A stretch of 64,000 bases of DNA, taken from the NCBI RefSeq assembly GCF_023898865.1, contig NZ_JAGSOV010000061.1, forward strand, positions 1 through 64,000. Reading direction: 5' to 3'. Origin of the DNA: Pseudonocardia humida. Its GTDB lineage: Bacteria; Actinomycetota; Actinomycetes; Mycobacteriales; Pseudonocardiaceae. Made by a program: the position numbers and the translations under genes. Each line of letters begins with the position of its first letter. Positions within the stretch are counted from its first letter, which is position 1. The notes under the pieces were generated by a model that had not been told where the DNA came from, did not search any database, and saw only the letters and a list, made by a program, of their open reading frames with translations. This document shows positions 54,717 through 63,434 of this stretch, in pieces.

Positions 54717-55721
54717 TCAGCGGCTGCGGCGCTGCAGGAACAGCGCGATGACGATGACGACCCCGGTGACGATCTGCGCGACCTCGCGCGGCACGCCCTG
54801 GGCGATGAGGGTGTTCTGCAGGAGCCGGAGCACGACGGCGCCGACGAGCGTGCCGATGACCGAGATCCGCCCGCCGGTCAGCGGGGTGCCGGACACGGCC
54901 ACGGCGGCGATCGCGTCCAGCTCGAGGCCGAGACCGACGTTGTTGGCGTCCGACGCGCTGGTGATGCCGATGACGACCAGCCCGACCAGGCCCGCCAGCG
55001 CGGCCGAGGCGACGTAGGCGATCATCGTCACGCGCCCGACCCGCACGCCGGACAGGCGCGCGGCCCGCGGGTTGCCGCCGGTGGCGAGCAGCGTGCGGCC
55101 GTAGGCGGTGTAGCGCACCACGAACCACAGCACGGCGGCGAGCACCACCATGAGCACCACCGGCATCGGCACGCCCGCCACCCGGCCCAGCCCCAGGAAC
55201 TGGAACGCCGGGTCGCGGAACCCGGTCAGCCGGCCGCCGCTGAGCAGCTGCGCGATGCCGCGCCCGGCGATGAACAGGATCAGCGTCGCGACGATCGGCT
55301 GGACGCCGTAGCGCACGACCAGCGATCCGTTGAACACCCCGCACGCGGCCGCGGCGAGCAGGGCGAGCGCGACCGCCGCGACGGGGCCGACGCCGGCGAG
55401 CAGCGTCAGCGCGCCCACCTGCCCGGCGATGGCCATGACCGAGCCGACCGACAGGTCGATGCCGCCCGTGGCGATCACCAGGGCCATCCCGAGCGCCACG
55501 ATCGCGACCGGCGCGGCCTGGCGCAGCTGCACGTCGAGCAGCGTCTGGACGGTCAGGAAGTTGGGGGTGGCCAGGGCGTTGTAGGCGAACAGCAGCACGA
55601 GCAGGACCCCGGCCCCGTAGCGCTGCGCGCGGGCGGCCCAGACGGCCCCGCGCCGGCCGGTGGCCGCGGCCGCCGACTCGGGTGAGCGGGTCGCCGCCGG
55701 GTCCGACACCGTCTCAGGCAT
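54717..55721 (-). CDS. Rbs-type sugar ABC transporter permease 1
   Basis: 334 residues from ATG 55721, with GGGGAG upstream and an 8-base overlap with the ATPase gene. It has the same RbsC marks as its neighbour: GMALVIATGGIDLSVGSVMAIAG and LATGGNPRAARLSGVRVGR. Partner of the second permease. The frame is open back to 55739. Confidence 0.9.
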   Translation of the reverse strand: MPETVSDPAATRSPESAAAATGRRGAVWAARAQRYGAGVLLVLLFAYNALATPNFLTVQTLLDVQLRQAAPVAIVALGMALVIATGGIDLSVGSVMAIAGQVGALTLLAGVGPVAAVALALLAAAACGVFNGSLVVRYGVQPIVATLILFIAGRGIAQLLSGGRLTGFRDPAFQFLGLGRVAGVPMPVVLMVVLAAVLWFVVRYTAYGRTLLATGGNPRAARLSGVRVGRVTMIAYVASAALAGLVGLVVIGITSASDANNVGLGLELDAIAAVAVSGTPLTGGRISVIGTLVGAVVLRLLQNTLIAQGVPREVAQIVTGVVIVIALFLQRRSR

Positions 55722-57249
55722 CGCCGTGCTCCCCGGCACCGGCGCTGCCCTCGGCCATGGCCTGCACGATCGCGTCCTCGCTGATGTCGGCCCCGGCGAG
55801 CTCGCGGACCGTCTCGCCGTCGCGCAGCACCACGACCCGGTCGCAGCCGTTGATCAGTTCCTCCAGCTCCGAGGAGACCAGCAGCACCGACAGGCCGTCG
55901 TCGGCCAGCTCGTCGACGAGCTCGGCGATCTCCTGCTTCGCGCCGACGTCGATGCCGCGGGTCGGCTCGTCGAGGATCAGCAGCCGCGGGTCGGTGCACA
56001 GCCAGCGCGCGAGCAGCACCTTCTGCTGGTTGCCGCCCGACAGCTCGCGGACCGGCTGGTCCGGGCTCGCCATCCGGATGCCCAGCCGCGCGACGAACCG
56101 GTCGACGATCTCCTGCTGGCGCCCCCGGTCGACCACGCCGCGGCGGGTCAGCCGGGGCAGCAGCGCGAGGGTGAGGTTCTCGCGCACCGACAGGTCCGGC
56201 ACGATGCCGTCGGCCTTGCGGTCCTCGGAGTTGAAGCCCAGACCCGCGCGGATCGCGTCGCGGGGCGAGGAGAACGCCACCGGCTCGCCGGCCAGCCTCA
56301 TCTCGCCGCCGGTGACCGGGTCGGCGCCGAACAGCGCCCGCGCGGTCTCCGAGCGGCCCGAGCCGAGCAGCCCGGCCAGCCCGACAACCTCGCCCCGCCG
56401 GACGCTGACCGACGAGCCGTTGAGCGCGGGCGGTCGGTGCAGGTCGCGCGCCTCCAGGACGGTGGGCGCGCCGGCCGCGCGCGCGGCGCCGACGTGCCTG
56501 CCGCGCCGCTCGGACTCGGTCAGCGCCCGCCCGAGCATCGCCGAGACCACCTCGTACTTCGACAGCTCGGCGAGCGGGGCGTCGGCGACGCAGCGGCCGT
56601 CGCGCAGGACCGTGATCGTGTCGCAGACCGCGTAGAGCTCGTCGAGGCGGTGGGAGACGAACACGACGGCCACCCCGGAGTCGCGCAGCCGCCGCACGAC
56701 GTCGAGCAGGACGCCGACCTCGTGCTCGGCCAGCGACGACGTGGGCTCGTCCATCACCACCAGCCGGGCGTCGAACGACAGCGCCCTGGCGATCGCGGTC
56801 ATCTGCTGGGTCGCGATCGGGAACTCGTGCAGCGGCCGCGTCACGTCCACGTGCACGTCCAGCGCGGCCAGCCGCTCGCGGGCCTCGGCGTTGATCGCCC
56901 GCCAGTCCAGCAGCCCGAACCGGCGCGGCGCCCGCCCGATGCACACGTTCTCGGCGAGCGAGCGGTACGGGACGAGGTTGACCTCCTGGTAGATCGTGGC
57001 CACCCCGGCGCGCTGGGCCTCGTGCACGGAGCCGAAGTCGACCGGGCGCCCGTCCAGCTCGACCTGGCCGGCGTCGCGGCGGTGCACGCCGGTGAGGACC
57101 TTGATCAGGGTCGACTTGCCGGCCCCGTTCTGCCCGATCAGGGCGCGGACCTCGCCCGCGGGGACGCTCAGGTCGACGCCGGTCAGGGCGGGCACTCCGG
57201 CGAAGGACTTGTCGATCCCGCGCATCTGCAGCAGGGGCGCGTCGGCCAT
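55714..57249 (-). CDS. Rbs/Mgl-type sugar ABC transporter ATP-binding protein
   Basis: 511 residues, two ABC domains. First: Walker A GQNGAGKSTLIKVLTG, Walker B VVMDEPTSSLAEHEV, switch VFVSHRLDEL. Second: degenerate Walker A GLLGSGRSETARALFG (no Lys), signature LSGGNQQKVLLARWL, Walker B LLILDEPTRGID. A dead second P-loop is normal for RbsA/MglA. ATG 57249 has GGGGAG upstream. Confidence 0.93.
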   Translation of the reverse strand: MADAPLLQMRGIDKSFAGVPALTGVDLSVPAGEVRALIGQNGAGKSTLIKVLTGVHRRDAGQVELDGRPVDFGSVHEAQRAGVATIYQEVNLVPYRSLAENVCIGRAPRRFGLLDWRAINAEARERLAALDVHVDVTRPLHEFPIATQQMTAIARALSFDARLVVMDEPTSSLAEHEVGVLLDVVRRLRDSGVAVVFVSHRLDELYAVCDTITVLRDGRCVADAPLAELSKYEVVSAMLGRALTESERRGRHVGAARAAGAPTVLEARDLHRPPALNGSSVSVRRGEVVGLAGLLGSGRSETARALFGADPVTGGEMRLAGEPVAFSSPRDAIRAGLGFNSEDRKADGIVPDLSVRENLTLALLPRLTRRGVVDRGRQQEIVDRFVARLGIRMASPDQPVRELSGGNQQKVLLARWLCTDPRLLILDEPTRGIDVGAKQEIAELVDELADDGLSVLLVSSELEELINGCDRVVVLRDGETVRELAGADISEDAIVQAMAEGSAGAGEHGDA

Positions 57250-57306
57250 GGGGGCTCCCCGGGGACGGGGCCGGGCGGGCGCGGCGGCCCGCCCGGCCGG
57301 GACCGG

Positions 57307-58401
57307 TCAGTAGGCGGTGGCGATGTTCTGGGCCGCGTTCGCCTTGTCGAACAGCCGGTCCTCGAGCACCAGCTGGACGGGCACCTGTCCCTCCCGGGCG
57401 TACTGCTCCATCGTGTCGAACGCCCGGGGCCCGAAGCGCGGGTTGGACTCGACGGTGGCGAACAGCTCACCGGCGTCGACCGCGGTGAGCGCGTCGCGCG
57501 AGCCGTCGATCGAGACGACCTGGATGTCGCTGCCCGGCACCTTCCCGGCCGCCCGGACCGCCGCGATGGCGCCCAGCGCCATCTCGTCGTTGTGCGCGTA
57601 GATCGCCGTGGCGTCGGGGTGGGACTGCAGCAGCGTCTCGGTGACGCTCTGCCCCTCGGCGCGGGTGAAGTCGGCGGACTGGCTGACCACGACCTCCAGG
57701 CCCGGGCACTGCGTGATCGCCTCGTCGAAGCCCTTCTTGCGGTCGATCGCCGGCGACGAGCCGGTGGTGCCCTCCAGCTCGATGATCTTCGCGTTGCCCC
57801 CGGTGGCCTTGGCCATCGCCCAGGCCGCGCGCTTCCCCTGCTGGACGAAGTCGGAGACGATCACCGTGACGAACTGCTCGCCGGGCTTGGCGACGGTGTT
57901 GTCGACGTCGCGGTCGAGCAGGAACACCGGGATGCCCGCGGCGGCGGCCTCGACGACCACGTTGCCCAGCTGCTCGGTGATCGGGGCGATGAACAGCGCG
58001 TCGGGCTTCTGCGCGATCAGGCCCTTGATGTCCTGGATCTGCTTGGCCTGCTCGTTGTTGGCGTCGGTGACGGTGAGCTGGTGGCCCCGCTCCTCCGCCT
58101 CCTCGCGCATGCTCGCGGTCTCCGCGAGCCGCCACGGGTTGTTGCTCGCGTTCTGGCTGAAGGCGACCGTGTAGGTGTCCTTCACGGGGAGCTTGGGCGC
58201 CGCGGTCGCCATCGGAACCCCGGTCGGCGGGGCCGAGTTGCCCGGGTCGGCGGCGGACGCGAGCGGGCAGTCGGCCGACGCGGTGGGCGCCGCCCCCGCC
58301 TCACCGCCTCCGCCGGCGGGGCTGGCGTCGTTCGAGCACCCCGCCAGCGCCAGCGCCGCCGCCAGCAGACCCCCGGCCACAGCTTTCGTCCCGACTCGCA
58401 T
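57307..58401 (-). CDS. Rbs-type sugar-binding lipoprotein
   Basis: 364 residues. Signal peptide with lipobox LAGC (Cys near 22), a low-complexity linker, and a periplasmic-binding type-1 sugar receptor fold: TVAFSQNASNNPWRLAETAS, PDALFIAPIT, IYAHNDEMALGAIAAVR and VVSIDGSRDALTAVDAG. RbsB-type receptors bind pentoses or hexoses. ATG at 58401; the frame is open upstream to 58533 across the operator. It is the first gene of the operon, facing LacI. Confidence 0.9.
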   Translation of the reverse strand: MRVGTKAVAGGLLAAALALAGCSNDASPAGGGGEAGAAPTASADCPLASAADPGNSAPPTGVPMATAAPKLPVKDTYTVAFSQNASNNPWRLAETASMREEAEERGHQLTVTDANNEQAKQIQDIKGLIAQKPDALFIAPITEQLGNVVVEAAAAGIPVFLLDRDVDNTVAKPGEQFVTVIVSDFVQQGKRAAWAMAKATGGNAKIIELEGTTGSSPAIDRKKGFDEAITQCPGLEVVVSQSADFTRAEGQSVTETLLQSHPDATAIYAHNDEMALGAIAAVRAAGKVPGSDIQVVSIDGSRDALTAVDAGELFATVESNPRFGPRAFDTMEQYAREGQVPVQLVLEDRLFDKANAAQNIATAY

Positions 58402-58434
58402 CCGATGTCCTCCATCCCGTCGTTGGGCCCGGTA

Positions 58435-58448
58435 GGAAACCGGTTTTC
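58435..58448. promoter_or_regulatory. LacI operator 1
   Basis: GGAAACCGGTTTTC, a dyad with core AAACCGGTTT centred on CCGG, typical of LacI-family sites with a central CG. It lies 34 bases before the sugar-binding-protein start on the minus strand. An identical 14-mer recurs 79 bases away in front of the lacI-type gene. Confidence 0.8.
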
Positions 58449-58513
58449 TGATGGAGCCACGGTGCCCCGTCCCGGCACCGCAGTCAACCCTCCGTGGCCG
58501 GGGAGGCGCAGGT

Positions 58514-58528
58514 GGAAACCGGTTTTCC
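58514..58528. promoter_or_regulatory. LacI operator 2
   Basis: GGAAACCGGTTTTCC, the same 14-mer as operator 1 plus one base, 35 bases upstream of the lacI-type start. The 79-base start-to-start distance is between seven and eight helical turns, so DNA looping between the two sites is possible. Position in front of the regulator's own gene suggests autoregulation. Confidence 0.8.
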
Positions 58529-58562
58529 TGCACTACGCTCGGAGTGAGCTCCAGGAGGCCGC

Positions 58563-59684
58563 GTGATCGACCCGCCCGTCCCCACGCCGCGCCCCGAGCG
58601 GGCCCGGTTGATCGACATCGCGCGCGAGGTGGGGGTGACCAAGTCCGTCGTGTCGCGCGTGCTGAACGACGACCCGACGCTCACGGTCCGGCCCGAGACC
58701 CGCAGGCGCATCTGGGCCGTCGCGCAGCGGCTGGGGTACCGGGCGCACGCCGGGGCGCGGGCACTGGCCGGCGCCGAGACGCGGGCGCTCGCGCTGCTGA
58801 TCCCCGACCTGGGCAACCCCGTCTACTCGCGGATCATCCGCGGCGCCTACCGGCGCGCCCGTGAGCACGGCTACGTCGTGCTGCTGGCCGAGGACACCAC
58901 CGACGACGCGGCCGACGAGGCGTTCCCCGAGCTCGTCGAGGCCGGGCGGGTGGACGGGCTGCTCATCGCCTCGGCCCGGCCGGACCACCAGCTGCTGGCC
59001 TCCCCCCGGCTGTCGCGGGTGCCGCACGTCTTCGTCAACCGGGAGGTCCCCGGCTCCGGCCGCAACGTCGGCATGGACCTCCCGGCGGCGAGCGCCACCG
59101 CGGTGCGGCACCTGCACGCCCTGGGCCACCGGCGCATCGGGCTGGTGTCGGGCCCCGAGGAGCTGCAACCCGCGCGGGCGCGGGCCGCGGGGTTCGTCGC
59201 GGCGATGCGGGAGCTCGGGCTGGACCCCGGCGGCATCGCCCGCGGGTCCTTCGACGAGCGCGGTGGAGCGGGCGCGGCGCAGGAGCTGCTGCGGGGCGTC
59301 CCCGACCTGACGGCCCTCTACACGAGCACGCTCGGCCAGGCCGTCGGCACCCTGCACGCGGTCCGCTCGCTCGGGCTGCGCATCCCCGACGACGTCTCGG
59401 TCGTCGCCTACGACGACCTCCCCCTCGCCGACCACCTCGACCCGCCGCTGACCACTATCGGCATGCCGCTGCTGGAGCTCGGCGCGGCCGCGGTGGACGC
59501 GGTGCTGCGCCAGCTGGGCGGCGAACCGCCCGCCGACGTCGTCGTGCCCACGCGCCCCGTCGTGGTGGAGCGGCGATCCACCGCGCGCCCGGCCGGTCGT
59601 CAGGAGGTCGCAGGCGGGGAGCCCGGCCCACCGCGGTCCGCCGCTACTGGACGGTCCCGTGCACGACCTCGACCACCCCGCTGA
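58563..59684 (+). CDS. LacI-family regulator of the sugar operon
   Basis: 373 residues from GTG at 58563 with AGGAGG 4 bases upstream. The helix-turn-helix and hinge are at about 14-70: LIDIAREVGVTKSVVSRVLNDD, then RRRIWAVAQRLGYRAHAGARAL. The rest is a sugar-binding core (LLIPDLGNPVYSRIIRGA, VVAYDDLPLADHLDPPLTTI). The last 35 residues are an Arg/Pro-rich extension not usual in the family. Two matching operators in the divergent region point to control of the sugar operon and itself. Confidence 0.9.
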   Translation: MIDPPVPTPRPERARLIDIAREVGVTKSVVSRVLNDDPTLTVRPETRRRIWAVAQRLGYRAHAGARALAGAETRALALLIPDLGNPVYSRIIRGAYRRAREHGYVVLLAEDTTDDAADEAFPELVEAGRVDGLLIASARPDHQLLASPRLSRVPHVFVNREVPGSGRNVGMDLPAASATAVRHLHALGHRRIGLVSGPEELQPARARAAGFVAAMRELGLDPGGIARGSFDERGGAGAAQELLRGVPDLTALYTSTLGQAVGTLHAVRSLGLRIPDDVSVVAYDDLPLADHLDPPLTTIGMPLLELGAAAVDAVLRQLGGEPPADVVVPTRPVVVERRSTARPAGRQEVAGGEPGPPRSAATGRSRARPRPPR

Positions 59685-59923
59685 GCTCCTGCGCGTCGGG
59701 CTCGATCGGGGCGAGCGACCCCGCGCGGAGCACAGAGCCGGGTGCCCGACCGTCGGCATGCGGCCCGCGCCTGCGGTCCCCGTGCGCGCGGGCGCGGGCG
59801 GGCCTCGTCGGGCGAGGGCTCGTGGTACCCGACGCCAGCCTCGTCGGTGGCAGCCGGCGAGCCGCGCCCGCTGACGCCGTCGGCCCCCTTGTCAGACCGC
59901 TCCGGCAACCGCGATCCAGCGGG

Positions 59924-60496
59924 TCAGCCCTCGGGGAGGTGGGTGACCGGTCCGACGTGCTCGTCCCCCGCCGGCCGCTCGTCGCATGCGGTCAGGTAAC
60001 CCTCGTGGACCGGGCATGGCGCGCACCGGGAGCGGTCGCACAGACGGCACAGCCGCCCGAGATCCCGGTCGGTGCGTGCTGACGGGCGGAGCAGTCGGTC
60101 GGCAACCGCACGCAGGTGGTCCCGCTCGGCGACCGACAGATCCTCCACCATGTCGACGAGCACGTCCTCGCGCGCGGTGAGAACGCGAGCGGCGACCTCC
60201 CTACCCGCCGGGGACAGGTGCAGGCCGCGACTGCGGCCGTCGGGGCCGGGGCGGCGTTCGATCCAGCCGGCCTCACCGAGGCGCCGCACCACGTGCGCCA
60301 CGCCCGGCTGGGACAGCTTCAGCACACCCACCAGCCACTCCGCCGTGCACCCCGGTTGGTCCTTGATCGCGATGAGGGCCTCGGCCGGGGCGCCGCCGGC
60401 TCCGACCGCCCCGGTCACGGCCTCACGCATCCGCTCCCCGACGAACAGCGCGAGCGCCCCCAACAGGTTTGCCGACGAGTCCGCAGGCATATTCAT
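59924..60496 (-). CDS. MarR-family regulator with Cys-rich C-terminal tail
   Basis: 190 residues. Winged helix at about 45-110: GCTAEWLVGVLKLSQPGVAH, VVRRLGEAGWIERRPGPDGR. After the dimer helix, the C-terminus has C-x2-C-x4-C-x2-C (LCRLCDRSRCAPCPVHEG), a possible zinc or redox site absent from most MarR proteins. ATG 60496 lies inside a palindrome shared with the start of the divergent MFS gene, only 5 bases away; ATG 60490 is an alternative. Likely regulator of that exporter. Confidence 0.85.
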   Translation of the reverse strand: MNMPADSSANLLGALALFVGERMREAVTGAVGAGGAPAEALIAIKDQPGCTAEWLVGVLKLSQPGVAHVVRRLGEAGWIERRPGPDGRSRGLHLSPAGREVAARVLTAREDVLVDMVEDLSVAERDHLRAVADRLLRPSARTDRDLGRLCRLCDRSRCAPCPVHEGYLTACDERPAGDEHVGPVTHLPEG

Positions 60497-60510
60497 AAGT
60501 CATGAATGTA
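60490..60510. promoter_or_regulatory. palindrome holding both start codons of the divergent MarR/MFS pair
   Basis: ATTCAT-AAGTC-ATGAAT (60491-60507) is a perfect 6-base dyad. The left arm contains the MarR start (CAT) and the right arm the MFS start (ATG). -10-like boxes TATTCA (60490-60495, plus) and TACATT (60510-60505, minus) each lie 6-8 bases before the respective start, so both messages may be leaderless. Binding here would block both directions. Confidence 0.55.
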
Positions 60511-61656
60511 TCAGCTCGCATCCTGATCGCCGTCGCGAGCCTCGCCTCCCTGCCGGTCGCCATGCGCCCGCTGCTGATCGTGCTGCTCGGTGAGCACAAC
60601 ACCGGCAGCTACGCCGCGGCCGGTACCGCCTCAGGGGCGGCGGCGCTGGGCTTCGCCGGGACCGCAGCGGCGTGGGCCCGCGCGCTCCCCCGATTCGGCG
60701 ACGCCCGCGTCCTGCTGGTCGCCGCCGCCGCCGCGTCGGCGGCCGGCGCTGCACTCGCCGCGACCACCGAGCCGACGGCGTTCGTGCTGATGGCCGGACT
60801 GTGCGGGGTCGTCACACCACCGGTGACCAGCAGCGTGCGGGCGATGCTGCCGACGTTGCTGCCGCCGGACGCGCTCACCCGCGGCTACGCCGCCAACGCC
60901 GTGGGCCAGGAGGTGGTGTACGTGGCCGGCCCGCTCTGGGTGACGGCCTGGTCGGCGCTCAGCGGTCCACGGGCTGCTCTGCTGGCTAGCGTGCTCACCG
61001 GCGCCGCCGCCCTGGCGCTGGTCGCAGCCCTCGTCCCCCGCAGCCGTCCGGACGCGCCGGCGAACGCTCCCGGGAGATCCCCGCTTGCCGCGTCAGGCGT
61101 CCGCGTCCTCGGCGCCGTGTACCTCGCGTACTGGGTGTGCATGGGCGCGATGTGGGTGCTCGTGCCGGCGTTCGCGGCGCACAGCGGCTATCCGGAGCAG
61201 GCCGGCCTGCTGGTGACGGTGTGGTCGGTGGGCAGCCTGGCCGGTGGCCTCCTGCTGGCCGCGCGGCGCCGGTCGGTCCGGCTCCCGGTGGCCTACCCGG
61301 CTCTGCTGGCGGTGCTGTTCGCGACGTCGCTCCCGCTCGTCCTACCCACCGTCCCCGCTCAGATGGCCGTGGCCATCGGGATCTTCGGCATGGGACTGGC
61401 GCCGTGGCTGGCGGTCTCCGACGAGTTGGTCGGGCACGCCGCCCCGGCCGGAAGGGCGGGCGAGGCCTACGGCTGGCTGGCCAGCATCGGGCAGCTCGGC
61501 GGTGCGGTCGGCTCCGCAGTGGCCGGCCAGCTGGCCGACCGGCACGGCGGCGGACCGGCTTTCCTGGTGGTGTCGGCCGCGCTCGGCGTCGGGCTGGCGG
61601 TCGCGCTGCTCGGTCGACGCGCCCTGCCCGCCGGCCCGCCGGACCGGGTTCGCTGA
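60502..61656 (+). CDS. MFS transporter (12-helix)
   Basis: 384 residues with twelve hydrophobic segments. The N-terminus SLPVAMRPLLIVLLGEHNTGSYAA and the motif-A-like loop ARALPRFGDARVLL are typical of small actinobacterial exporters; the second half has ARRRSVRLPVAYPALL and GRAGEAYGWLASIGQLGGAVGSA. A ribosome site is absent, consistent with the leaderless start proposed from the promoter. Substrate unknown; its MarR neighbour suggests a toxic small molecule or antibiotic. Confidence 0.87.
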   Translation: MNVSARILIAVASLASLPVAMRPLLIVLLGEHNTGSYAAAGTASGAAALGFAGTAAAWARALPRFGDARVLLVAAAAASAAGAALAATTEPTAFVLMAGLCGVVTPPVTSSVRAMLPTLLPPDALTRGYAANAVGQEVVYVAGPLWVTAWSALSGPRAALLASVLTGAAALALVAALVPRSRPDAPANAPGRSPLAASGVRVLGAVYLAYWVCMGAMWVLVPAFAAHSGYPEQAGLLVTVWSVGSLAGGLLLAARRRSVRLPVAYPALLAVLFATSLPLVLPTVPAQMAVAIGIFGMGLAPWLAVSDELVGHAAPAGRAGEAYGWLASIGQLGGAVGSAVAGQLADRHGGGPAFLVVSAALGVGLAVALLGRRALPAGPPDRVR

Positions 61657-61925
61657 TCCCGGATCGTCGGCTTCGATCTCATCGACGTCTCCCGGGCGGC
61701 GTACGCGGCGGCCCGCTCCAGGACGCCTCACCTGACCGTGGCTCGTGCGAGGCGCAACCGCGCCGACGCCGGGCCCATGGCCCCGGGAGGTGGGCGGGCT
61801 GGAGGTACCGATGATGTTCGTCATCGCGCACCGGGGACATCGATCTCTGCTCCGCCGGTCCGCGCGCTGGCACGGTCGTCGGAGTCCCCCGGTCATCCCG
61901 GCCGGGCCCGGCGCCGGAGGACCCG

Positions 61926-62747
61926 ATGCCTTTCCACACCAGCCCCGACGGCACCCGCCTGTTCCACACCGACGTCGGCGACGGCCCCCCGGTGCTCCTG
62001 GTCCACGCCTGGTCGCTGAGCTCGGCCATGTGGGAGTACCAGGTCCGCGCCCTGGTCGAGGCCGGCTTCCGGTGCGTCGCGATGGACCGCCGCGGCCACG
62101 GCCGCTCCGACGTCCCCGGGACCGGCTACGACCTCGACACCCTCGCCGACGACCTCGCCGCGCTCATCGACCACCTCGACCTGCACGACCTCACCGTCGT
62201 CGCGCACAGCATGGGCACCTGCGAGACCACCCGCTACCTGGCCCGGCACGGCAGCAGCCGCGTCGCCCGCGTCGCCTTCGTCGGCGCAATGACCCCGCAC
62301 CTCGCCGGCGCGGTGGGCCCGGCGTTCGTCGAGGCCATGGTCGCCGACATCGTCGCCGACCGGCCCCGCTGGTTCCACGACTCCGCCCCCGCCTACTTCG
62401 CCACCACCGGCACCGGCGCGTGGGTGTCGCAGGCCCTGGTCGACGACGGCGTGCGCGCCATCCTCACCACCCCGCTGGAGGTGCAGGTCGCGTGCCTGCG
62501 GGCGTTCACCGGCACCGACCTGACCGAGGACCTGCGCCGGATCGACGTGCCGCTGCTCGTCGTCCACGGCGATGCCGACGCCTCCGCGCCGATCGACCTC
62601 ACCGGACGACCCACCGCGGAACTCGTGCCCGGGGCCCGGTTCCGGCTCGTCGACGGGGCACCGCACGGCCTCTACGTCACCGCGCGGGACGTGGTGAACG
62701 AGCAGCTCCTGGCGTTCGCCCGAGGACGCGACGCCGCGTGGACCTGA
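61926..62747 (+). CDS. alpha/beta hydrolase (haloperoxidase/esterase-like)
   Basis: 273 residues; ATG 61926 with GGAGG 5 bases upstream. Complete triad: Ser in VVAHSMGT, Asp in VHGDADASAP, His in GAPHGLYVT. LLVHAWSLSSAMWEYQ gives the oxyanion region and MDRRGHGRSD the strand after it, the pattern of cofactor-free haloperoxidases and esterases. The preceding 269 bases hold no recognisable gene. It is the first of three short plus-strand genes with separate ribosome sites. Confidence 0.88.
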   Translation: MPFHTSPDGTRLFHTDVGDGPPVLLVHAWSLSSAMWEYQVRALVEAGFRCVAMDRRGHGRSDVPGTGYDLDTLADDLAALIDHLDLHDLTVVAHSMGTCETTRYLARHGSSRVARVAFVGAMTPHLAGAVGPAFVEAMVADIVADRPRWFHDSAPAYFATTGTGAWVSQALVDDGVRAILTTPLEVQVACLRAFTGTDLTEDLRRIDVPLLVVHGDADASAPIDLTGRPTAELVPGARFRLVDGAPHGLYVTARDVVNEQLLAFARGRDAAWT

Positions 62748-62795
62748 CCACCTGCCGCGGCCACCAGCGCAATACCTCTCGAGAGGACCGCCGAC

Positions 62796-63365
62796 GTGCG
62801 CAAGCTCATCGTCCAGCAGTGGGTCACCGTCGACAACATCGCCGCGGAGGAGGACGGCGGGCTCAGTTTCGTGTCAGGGGAGCCGTTCGACGACGAAACG
62901 ACCGACGACCCGTTCAAGAACAGCCTGATGAGCTTCGTCGACTCGGTCGACACGATGGTCCTCGGTGCCACCACCTACCACATGTCCACGGGCTACTGGC
63001 CGTACGCCGTCGAGCAGGGCGAGTACGGCGAGAAGCTCAACAACCTCGCCAAAGTCGTCGTCTCGTCGAAGCTGATCGACGCGCCCTGGGGCGACTTCCC
63101 CGCCGCGACGGTGACGCGCGACCCGGTCGCCACCATCCGGGGGCTCAAGGAGCAGAGCGGCCGGGACATCTGGCTGTGGGGGAGCTTGACGCTCATGCGC
63201 TCCCTGCTGGGCGCCGGCGTCGTCGACGAAGTCCGGATGCTGGTCTGCCCGGCGTCACGCGGCAAGGGAACCCGCGCCTTCGAGGATCGGCGAGACCTGC
63301 GTCTGATCGAGGCCACCTCCTTCGACAACGGCGTGGTGCTCCTGCGCTACGAGATCAAGGGTTGA
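62796..63365 (+). CDS. RibD C-terminal/dihydrofolate-reductase-like protein
   Basis: 189 residues from GTG at 62796 with GAGAGG upstream. RKLIVQQWVTVDNIAAEEDG at the N-terminus, MVLGATTYHMSTGYWP, and IWLWGSLTLMRSLLGAGVVDEVRMLVCP are the usual segments of YyaP/YwjB-type reductases. They bind NADPH and reduce unknown substrates. Together with the following F420-type gene it may form a small detoxification set. Confidence 0.87.
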   Translation: MRKLIVQQWVTVDNIAAEEDGGLSFVSGEPFDDETTDDPFKNSLMSFVDSVDTMVLGATTYHMSTGYWPYAVEQGEYGEKLNNLAKVVVSSKLIDAPWGDFPAATVTRDPVATIRGLKEQSGRDIWLWGSLTLMRSLLGAGVVDEVRMLVCPASRGKGTRAFEDRRDLRLIEATSFDNGVVLLRYEIKG

Positions 63366-63434
63366 GCGGGACGAGTCTCAGGACAGGGGCAGCAGCGAGC
63401 CCGCACCATCCCACCTACCGGAAGGACAGCCGAC

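Noticed and set aside
55989-56070. Defective second P-loop in the sugar ABC ATPase as a mutation
   Set aside because: RbsA/MglA-type proteins normally have a degenerate second Walker A motif, so this is ordinary.
59685-59923. Possible small genes between the LacI and MarR genes
   Set aside because: Frames on both strands are low complexity and lack ribosome sites; nothing is recognisable.
61657-61925. Possible gene between the MFS and hydrolase genes
   Set aside because: A short plus-strand run (VGFDLIDVSRAAYAAARS) looks protein-like, but there is no start signal and the rest is not coding in character.
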